Shown here: positions 56,781-64,000 of the stretch, one piece after another
Numbering within the stretch: the stretch's first letter is position 1
Layout of the letters: the number at the start of each line of letters is the position of its first letter
Source: Phragmites australis
Taxonomy: Eukaryota > Streptophyta > Magnoliopsida > Poales > Poaceae
Assembly (NCBI RefSeq): GCF_958298935.1
Contig: NC_084943.1
Location: 5,776,001 to 5,840,000 of the forward strand
Direction of reading: 5' to 3'
Length of the DNA stretch: 64,000 nucleotides
Translations under genes and position numbers: made by a program
Notes under the pieces: model-generated
Told to the model about the DNA's origin: nothing
Seen by the model: only the letters and a program-made list of their open reading frames with translations
Databases searched by the model: none

Positions 56781-58250
56781 TCTATATGTGTTTGCACGGG
56801 CATTGGAGATCTCAGGATTGACCCTGCACCTGTATGACACAGACCAAGTCGACGTTAGTTACACAAGAGGTAGATGCCACGTCGCCACCTTGGCGCTATA
56901 TCGGGTGGAGCAGGCACAGACGTGGATGTGGTCCATGAGATTCTATTGTGATCCAACACAATGTCGGAGCCACAGCGCATGAGGGCCATCCACGCATCTG
57001 CTTCTGCAATCTGAATGTGGGCACGAGTCTGCAGCTCCCAAGGTCGTGGTGTGTTCCCTTTCTGTCCCTGCACGATGATTTGTTCAAACAGATCTCACCT
57101 AAATTTGGACTAGCTTTAGGGGTTAGGGTTAGGGATCTAGGAAACAGAGACAACATTGCTAACTCGATCCGAAGGAATTAACATGATCTGATCCCTTGCA
57201 TGGCATGCAAGTGGGCACCTAATGAGCATGTAATGACCCACTCTACATCATAAAAAAAGTTTTACATAATCGACAACAAGATAATAAATTAGCAATTAGA
57301 TGGAATAGCATTTTCTTAGTTCAAAAGATTGAGCTTTGGGTCGACAAAAAGGAACTTGTATCCCTACTTGCACGCATGAATGCAGGATCATCGTCAAGCA
57401 CGCGAAATCATGTGATGGATAGTAGTATAACTGAGCACGGCAGGCGGCAAAGCCAGTGTTGTGAGCTCACAGTGTTCATGTGAAGCTGCACTGCAAAGTG
57501 CAAAGTGCAAACTGATGGAAGTATGAAACTGCCGTCTTCTCCCCCAACTACATTCGGTTCCTAATTTTCCTCTTCTCTGTCCCATGATCGGAACAGAGGC
57601 TATTTTACCGGCAAAGGAACAGGCGCTGAATGAAGTGTCTTTTCTTTTTCTTTTTCTTTTTTTAAATATTACGATCATATCTGGCCTTCGTTGGAGGAAC
57701 ACGCTTCTTGCGTGCTCGCATAAATCAAGAAAAAACCAGCGCATACCGCACGAGCGCTCGTTCAAACGTGGCTAGCTTGGGCGCTCACTCCGTGCTTGCG
57801 CCATCATTGCCAACCGAGCTATCGCCCGGACGCAGTGTCTTTTCTTTTTGCCTTCTGTCCTCTCCACTTTCAATACTAGCTAGTAGAATACGCCAAGTAC
57901 TATCAGTAGTAGTAACTGCTCAGAGTGAACAATGGAAACTGCTCCTAATTCGATCAATCAATCAGATCCCATGTGCACTTGTTTTGATCTCTGATCAGTG
58001 CAAGTGTGGAAAAGTCAATCTGAGTAGCATGCAAATGGCATTCGATCGACAAGACGCCAAATCTCAAATGTTCTTGTGGAAGAAAAAGAACTGCTTGACG
58101 ATTCACATGAAATATTTAAGAAAAAACTATCATGTTCATAGTTTTGGCCTGCCTCCGGGTGTAGTCTGGTTTAGAGTATTCGAAATAGAGTAAGAAATGC
58201 GTGTAAAACTTAAAAAAAAACTACTGCGCCGCTGCATTGCACATGACAGC
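56781..58250. repeat. Segmental duplication, copy A
   Basis: It aligns in the same orientation with 59211-60890 in several blocks: 56781-57080 with 59211-59425 (shared tgcacgggc, gattctattg, cagctcccaagg-type and tttctgtccctgcac), 57380-57660 with 60250-60510 (gtgttcatgtgaag, gcaaactgatg, cttttctttttc), and 57960-58250 with 60610-60890 (acttgttttgatc, tgcctcc(g/a)ggtg, gaaatgc(g/a)tg). Divergence is substantial and indels separate the blocks. No clear protein is preserved in both copies, although both have minus-strand frames beginning MQGQKGNTP (57073 and 59417). Confidence 0.75.
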
Positions 58251-59210
58251 GTTTATTTGTTTCCTCTGAATATGACAAGAGTCTTTCAAGTACTACCTCC
58301 GTTCACAAATATTTTCTATTGGAATGCATATTTATAAAATATTATGATATCATGGAAGTAATTTTTATGAAAAATCTATGTGTATGATAGTCAAAAGTTT
58401 CACGAATATGTCCAGAACGCCGTGTTGCTCTTGCTTGGCCACTATTCTTTTTCTGTTGCTTTTGTTGTTTCTAAAGGCATCTTTTCCTTACAAACTCGTA
58501 ACAAATGCACTTTTTGAAAAATCATGGACCATGCATAAACATTTCATATACAAGATTTTGTTTTTTATTTAGAGTAGATGCTATGCTAATATGGCAGCTC
58601 ACTGTTGGGTGGGTGAGGTGCTGTCTATTTACCTTTCCTTTTTTGTTTGTCGGCCTGAAGGGCTGATGTATCTTTGGACTTTTATTCCTACCCTATCATT
58701 ATAATCTGGCAGACCTCCTGTTTCGTTCGTTCAAAAACACTAGGTGCCGTGCTGTAAGCCTGTAACTGAAATTATTCAGCAGGAACGTATTGCACGGGAG
58801 GAGGAATAAAGGCACGAGAGGCTAAAAAATAAAATAAAATGGTATATGCCCGATGAAATGGAGCGTTGCCAATGCCCGGGCATTGTCCCACAGGCTTTTG
58901 CAAAACACCTCTATTTGCATCCATATTATGTCATGTATCGAGCTTTCTTAATGGAAATCTACAGAACAGAAAAAGAAATGATAGAAAATAACCATGATAA
59001 CACCACTTTCTATATGTGACCAGATGCGTGAGGAAGTTTTAAATGGACATCGAAGCAATGGCGAAGCTAGAGACACGCCTCTCCATGGAAGTATGGAACA
59101 TGGCGTCCCCTGATTCTTATAATTTCCCTTGACAATTATCAAATGCTTCCGAACCCATTTTCATGTATTTGTAATACTCAGTTCATTTCCACCGGACCAG
59201 CAAAGTGGTA
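58251..59210. other. Spacer between the two segmental copies
   Basis: Apart from the MITE edge there is no gene or element I can support. Confidence 0.4.
58292..58330. mobile_element. Edge of a Stowaway-like MITE
   Basis: ctacctccgttcacaaat directly after ta matches the well-known 'ctccctccgtt(c/t)...aaata' terminus of grass Stowaway (Tc1/Mariner) elements. The opposite end (...aacggagggag) is not present nearby, so the copy is truncated or diverged. Confidence 0.5.
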
Positions 59211-60890
59211 TCTATGCTTGCACGGGCGTCCCGGATGTTGAGGTGCGTTGGTTAGGGCACAAGGTGGATGCCACGGCGACGTCATCGCCGGATTCGTGAA
59301 GCAAGCAGATGTGATCCACCGGATTCTATTGAGATCCAAAACAATGCATCTGCTTCTGAATGCGGGCACCAGCTGCCTGCTCCTCCAATGTGGTGTGTTT
59401 CCTTTTTGTCCCTGCACCAGCTCGCCCAGGACTACTCACTGGACACTGGTGCACTGCCAAAGCAACAAAGCCACAAGGCCAATGCTAAATCTACTCCACA
59501 AAAGGATTTATCTAGTAGTACTTAATGATTAGCTTGCAAGAACAATGGAGAACAAAGTCCAATATATACATGACACATCCCAGCCTCTCAGGTGAAAAGG
59601 TGACGATGAGGCTTTGTGGATTAATGAGAACCGAGCGAATACTCAGTAGGCAGAGTCTCCCGTTGAGCAAATTGTGGCTAACTATATTATAAGTGATTTC
59701 AGCAAGTTTTCTAGCTAGTCAGGTTCGATACTCCCCTTCTTTAAGGCGAAGACAAGGGATCTCCCTGTGGTTGAGTTTTTTTTTTTGTTTTTTTTTTTTT
59801 TTTTTTTTTTTGCTTTGTGGATTATGAATTTTTTTGTTCTCAAGTCTCCAAAGAGTACACCTGTAGTGGTTTGGTGGTTTCAGAATTAAGGCATCTCCTA
59901 CTAGTTGATGTCATTCTTAGCCAGCCTTGTGATCGATCCTGACAATCATGTGATGCCCAATTATATTGTTTTCTGCATGGAAACGGCTGGCCAGCACTGA
60001 TCAAGAACACATTACTCTGTGGTAGGACACAGGTGTCTTTTTTTTGTATGATTCAGTAACAAAAAGTTACTCCTACCCTGGTTGCTCCAAACCAAATTAA
60101 TCACCATGTCGGCAAAGAGATCGAGCAGTAGCGAATCATTGCGCGGGTATTAGTGCTAATCCAGTACCAGCAGCACAATGATTAGGAGACGAAAACAGAC
60201 GCCATTGAATCTATAATTCGGTCTGAACAAGACATGATCTCATCCCTCATCCCTTGCACGCGAGATCATGTGAAGAATAGCGAAACTGATGAAGACGATA
60301 GATCTCCACAGTGTTCATGTGAAGGTGCAGGAGTGCTGGAGCAAACTGATGAAAGTATGCATGAAGCTGTCGTCTTCCTGGCTTCCCCGAATTAAATTCA
60401 GTTCATTTTTCTCATCTCTTTCCCCTTATCGGAGCAGGCCATCCGGCGGAGGCACAGGTGCCGGATCAGGCGAAAGAACAGGGGCTCAAGAGTCTTTTCT
60501 TTTTCGCTTTTCTTTTGCTTTTTTCCCTCCACATTTATTGTGGTGCATGCCTGATTGGAGTAGTAATTGTTCAAAGTGAACAATAGAAACTGCTCATTTG
60601 ATGCATCAATCAATACCCAACACACTTGTTTTCTGAGTGGAGCAAGTTTTAATAAATTGGAGTAGCAGATGGCACATGAACAGATGCCAATCTCTTTTTT
60701 TTTAGGAAAAAAACCGTATCTGGCTGTTCACGTGAAACTGATTAAAAAAGATTTTACTGTCATGTTCGAAATTTCAGTTGTTGATCTGCCTCCAGGTGCT
60801 GTCAGGTTGGGTACCTTTGGAGTGAAGTTAGAAATGCATGCAAAACCAGAATCTGCTCTGCCGATGCAGCAAGGCAGTCACATGATTCCA
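59211..60890. repeat. Segmental duplication, copy B
   Basis: Partner of 56781-58250. It is longer because of an additional stretch (about 59527-60235) that contains a poly-T run (59779-59811) with no equivalent in copy A. Open frames in it (60289-60579, 60669-60905) are not conserved as proteins in copy A. It lies 3' of the DUF1685 gene on the opposite strand sense. Confidence 0.75.
59779..59811. repeat. Poly-T run
   Basis: A nearly pure T tract interrupted by one g. It may be the tail of a minus-strand retroposed sequence or a simple microsatellite; no target duplication was identified. Confidence 0.6.
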
Positions 60891-61084
60891 TCTCTTGTTC
60901 TCTGAATCTAACAGGTTTCTATATATCTAGTCAAAGCGCAACTTGCAAACTGCAAATCTTTTGCACGAGACTAATATATACAGAGAGAGAGAGAGAAGTG
61001 ATCGGTGGCGTTAAACAAATCAAAAAAACAGTTGTGCCAATGATTAAGAACAGCAACAGCAACAGCATGATGCTGATGAATACA

Positions 61085-61124
61085 TTTATTTATTCACTGT
61101 GATCTCCCAACTAGTACATTTATT
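61085..61124 (-). terminator. Probable polyadenylation signals of the DUF1685 gene
   Basis: Read on the minus strand, AATAAA occurs at 61119-61124, 61089-61094 and 61085-61090, 340-380 bases after the stop codon, a normal 3' UTR length. The exact cleavage site cannot be seen. Confidence 0.5.
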
Positions 61125-61463
61125 ATTAGATTACATCAATAGTTCTGGAGATGGCCCAGTTGAAGAACAGAAGACGAACAGCAAGTTGCAGCTGGCACAT
61201 ACAGAGCACAGCAACCGACCCAGTTGTGTGCTACTGCTACGATCCAGCACCATCCTCTCTTGCCAGTTGCAACTCTCCAGCTGCAAGCACGCATGCGCAG
61301 CTGCCAACGCCCGGCATCATGTCCGGGACGCGCTTCGATCGGTTCACAGCCGCGCAACGCGATCTGATCATCCCTCGGAAGCCTGCTCTTGATCGGTGGT
61401 GTCGTCGTCGTTGGTGATCGCTTCTGTTGGCGGCACAGTTTGCCGGTGTGAATGCTGCATCGT

Positions 61464-62486
61464 TCAGCTGCAGAGCCGGACGGTGCACGCGACCGCCTGC
61501 GCCCAGTACTTGAGCCGCGCCTTCACCTCGTCCGGACTGTCGCCTGCAACAATCGAGAGCAGAGACTGCGTAAGAACAGAGCTTGAATCGAGGAGTGGAA
61601 CGAACGTTCACAAGAAGAGAGCAAATCGTCGACAAGTGGTGCTCTTGGTTTAGTAGTCAGAAAAGATTCGATCTTGATTTGGACAAGTTCGCTTTCTTCT
61701 CTGATCAAGAAACTCAGAGAATGTTTGGTTGGCTTGTCTGGGCTGGCAAAGCAAATCATGGAAAGTGAAGGCATTGAGGCAGCGAGCAAGACAATCATAA
61801 ACCCGATTTCTTGCCTAGCCAGGTAAAGCAAGCGGCGACAAGGGATCCAAACGCGCCCTCAGTTCTTGCACGAGTTCGCTTTGGATTCTCGGACAAGCTC
61901 GGAGACGCACGAATGCACGCAACTCAGATGCGTTGCTTGCTTTGATTTGCTTACCGGGACTGGAGATCTTCCAGTTGGTGACGGGCGGCGAGGGGGTCGC
62001 CGGCGCGGCCGCCACCGGCTGGGCCTGTGCCTGGGGCTGGGGGTGGTCGTCGAGGAGGCGCTGGCTCATGGAGTAGCAGAGCTCGAGCGCCGGGAGAGTG
62101 CCGCGGAGCTCGGGGATCTCATCGTAGCTGAACCCGAACCCCAGATCCGCGCACCCCTTGAGCTCCTCCAGGTCGTCGTCCGTCAGGCTCCTCGACCGCC
62201 CCACCGCGTCAACTCCCGCGCCGGCGTCGTCCTCCGCCTCGAGGACGACGGGCTTCGGACGCCGACCCGGCCACGCCGCCTCCCACTGGGCCCCGCGCCA
62301 CACGTCCTCGGGCTCGGGCTCGGGCTCCGCCTCCCACGACTCGTCACGGGGCGCGACGGCGCTGATCTTCTTTTGGCGGCGCCGGCGCCGGCGCGCAGGA
62401 AGTGGGGACAGCGGCGGGGAGGGGGAGAAGGAAGAGGCAGTGTCGGTGCCAGCGGCGAGCTCGGGGTCGGAGTCGGAGCTCCACAT
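61464..62486 (-). CDS. DUF1685-family protein, two exons
   Basis: Join of 62486-61955 and 61543-61464 (minus), 203 residues. Exon 1 starts at the only upstream ATG in frame and ends at a GTAAGC donor; a 411-bp intron ends with TTGTTGCAG, and the join keeps codon G178. The N-terminus is Ser/Pro-rich with a basic run RRRRRRQKK (32-40), then an acidic EPEPEPED stretch (55-61). The family core follows: RSLTDDDLEELKGCADLGFG (98-117), YDEIPELRGTLPALELCYSM (121-140) and NWKISSPGD. Exon 2 gives DEVKARLKYWAQAVACTVRL before the end. These are the signature blocks of DUF1685, a plant family of unknown function. Without splicing the frame runs on to 61815, which would replace the conserved C-terminus. 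The gene appears intact. Confidence 0.92.
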
Positions 62487-62600
62487 CTCGGCGTGCCGCT
62501 CTGCTGGCGTGCTGCGTCGCTTCGATCTCTTCTCTTTTCTCCACCTCGGCTGGTGGTGAAGTGAGGTTTTACATGTAGCTGTGTGGTTGGGAGGTGAGGA

Positions 62601-62610
62601 CTATTTGTAT
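62601..62610 (-). promoter_or_regulatory. Possible TATA box of the DUF1685 gene
   Basis: On the minus strand ATACAAATAG lies ~115 bases upstream of the start codon. It is a weak TATA match in the right place; the region between is C/T-rich leader. Assignment is by position only. Confidence 0.4.
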
Positions 62611-62611
62611 T

Positions 62612-62880
62612 GGAGGGTGGGAGCCAGTTTAGGTGGGAAAGCAGGTGGGAGGGGGCCCACCTGTCTGCATAGCTGTATGGGGGCTATGGGCATGCCATCT
62701 GCTGATCATGTCGCCATGCAAAGTGGTGATGTATGCATTAACCATGGGTAGAATCTAGAACGGAATGTTTCATGTCAGGTCACTGAAAAATCACAAAATT
62801 TCAATCGATTCTCCCCACTTACCGATCTTACCTTGCAATTCATGCTTCTTGCTCGTCTTCCTCATCTCTATTATGTCTCT
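62612..62880. other. Upstream region of the DUF1685 gene
   Basis: Contains the probable promoter; I recognise no further specific element. Confidence 0.4.
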
Positions 62881-63110
62881 GTATCGAGTTACGATTAGAG
62901 GACTTATGTTTCACGTAGGCCCCCAACTATAGAGGGATAAAGGGGGCGGTGGAGACGGTGGTACTAGCACGTGAAGGCGGTAGGGGCATCACCAACCACC
63001 GGATCAAGAGGGAGGCAGTGGCTAACGAGCGGATCCATAGAACCAGGACAGGGACTTCATGGTGACGTATTCTATGGCTCGTTAGCCAGAGACAATGTAG
63101 AAGGCAAAGG
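62881..63110. repeat. ~230 bp duplication, copy 1
   Basis: Matches 63596-63830 in the same orientation: shared caactatagaggga / taactatagaggga, aaggcgg(t/c)..ggcatc, gatccat(a/g)g(a/g)accag and gagacaatgt / gagacgatgt. Non-coding. The copies are ~715 bp apart. Confidence 0.7.
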
Positions 63111-63595
63111 GAGGATCGTCCTTATGGCATTAAAGCAAAGAAAAATCTAAGTGTGGGTTTTTGTGGTAAAGCATCGATAAACTCACAATATCAACTGCAG
63201 AGGTGTAAACCATGGCCAACTGTCCACGCCTAGGCTGTGAATTTTTTTTAAATAATATTATTTTATTAGAAAATTGCAAAAATCATACCCAAAATCCCAC
63301 ATTTAAATAAATAGGTATATGTCGAGATGCGGATCTATCGGCACTCTATTTGTTGACATCCTATATGGTAGTAGGGTCCAAGGCTGACCGGTCATGTGTC
63401 CCGCAGACGATACTCAAAAAAATTCATAACTTTTTCATATGATCTCGGATAAAGATGATCTTTATATAAAAACTGTATCTTTTATCAATGATATATACAA
63501 ATTTTGTAGTTAAATACTTTTCTATTTGAATCCGTTTAGATGCCCGCTCGTCTTCATCAACTCTGCCACGTCTCCACCGCCCACACTACCAGATC
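63111..63595. other. Spacer between duplicated segments
   Basis: AT-rich, no gene or complete element seen. Confidence 0.4.
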
Positions 63596-63820
63596 CTGCT
63601 ACCGGGTTATGATTTGTGGATTTAGAGTTAGAGGTTTCATCCAGACCACTAACTATAGAGGGAGGAAGGGGGTTGTGGTGGGGACGGTGGCACGCCAAGG
63701 CGGCGATGGCATCGCTAGTCATTAGATCGTAGGAGGGCGGTGGCGGACGGGCAGATCCATGGGACCAGAACATGGGCTTCATGGCGGCGAATCTAGCAGC
63801 TCATCGGCTGGAGACGATGT
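63596..63820. repeat. ~230 bp duplication, copy 2
   Basis: Partner of 62881-63110. Similarity runs up to gagacgatgt (63811-63820) and then stops exactly where a CACTA terminus begins. Confidence 0.7.
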
Positions 63821-64000
63821 CACTACCTCAAAATAGGCTATCACAGATGGGTTTGATTTTCGTCTATGCAAAAGTATCTGTGATATCGAGCTTATCACAG
63901 ACGAATAACACTCCATCTGTAACTTAGTTACGCATAGACGGTTTTGTTAATATCCGTCAATGTCTTATTATACATTATATATTATTTTTCTTAAAGTCCG
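63821..64000 (+). mobile_element. Left end of another CACTA element (continues past the window)
   Basis: Starts CACTACCTCAAAATAGG, followed by direct and inverted subterminal repeats: tatcacagatggg, tatctgtgata, tatcacagacgaa, ccatctgtaa, catagacgg. The three bases before it are tgt. The motif differs from that of the other CACTA elements here, so it is a separate family. The right end lies beyond the window. Confidence 0.8.

Noticed and set aside
57708..58193. 161-residue plus-strand open frame
   Set aside because: The frame is not preserved in the duplicated copy at 60250-60890, so coding is not supported.
61866..62564. Plus-strand 232-residue open frame
   Set aside because: It is antisense to exon 1 of the DUF1685 gene in very GC-rich DNA and has no domain; the minus-strand gene has conserved motifs and splice sites.

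Overview
The window is plant nuclear DNA, most likely from a grass. One host gene looks intact: a two-exon DUF1685-family gene on the minus strand (61464-62486) with canonical splice sites. Almost everything else is transposable-element DNA whose families are typical of grass genomes: CACTA (En/Spm), hAT, CRM-like, Reina-like and Tat-like Ty3/Gypsy elements, a SIRE/Maximus-like Copia element, and MITEs. No prokaryotic features, tRNA or rRNA genes, or CRISPR arrays were seen.

Left part (1-27243). After low-complexity DNA and a small hAT MITE (1156-1740) come remnants of a large CACTA element read on the minus strand. Its TNP2 transposase lies in three blocks (26112-25414, 24033-22648, 11791-10814) and its right terminus is at 27243. 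Later insertions broke it up. A non-autonomous hAT element (24042-25405) sits inside the transposase. A 10.8 kb Tat-like retrotransposon (11797-22642, target duplication GGTAC) also sits inside it; that element has gag and protease remnants but no visible reverse transcriptase, plus a gene-like reading frame on its antisense strand. That antisense frame was itself broken by a 3.1 kb solo LTR (17940-21036, target duplication GAGGA). A CRM-like Gypsy element (4320-10446, target duplication GTTGT) landed in what look like CACTA subterminal repeats; it has lost nearly all of its 5' LTR.

Middle part (27244-39820). A mostly anonymous stretch holds a PPR-like gene fragment (about 30200-30610) and a MITE. 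Next is a 3.5 kb CACTA element (32768-36316) that carries no transposase but a minus-strand gene with an Ulp1-like (C48) cysteine protease domain. It is followed by a hAT element (36346-39820) that contains a small CACTA element with CAT target duplications (36613-37805) and a solo LTR with CATAA duplications (38652-39567) of the same family as the first Gypsy element.

Right part (39821-64000). A minus-strand Copia element (39940-47195) keeps two ~2 kb LTRs and an RT/RNase H remnant but has lost gag, protease and most of integrase. After an orphan LTR-like piece (48131-48593) comes a Reina-like chromovirus (49330-56222, target duplication GGTCT), itself interrupted in gag. From 56228 onward the DNA is more gene-like: two diverged copies of a ~1.5 kb segment (56781-58250 and 59211-60890) lie downstream of the DUF1685 gene. 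A ~230 bp duplication lies upstream of it, and the second copy is cut by the start of another CACTA element (63821 onward).

The elements do not work together as a pathway. The informative content is the order of insertion, the unusual cargo genes (antisense Tat frame, Ulp1-carrying CACTA), and the local duplications around the single host gene.
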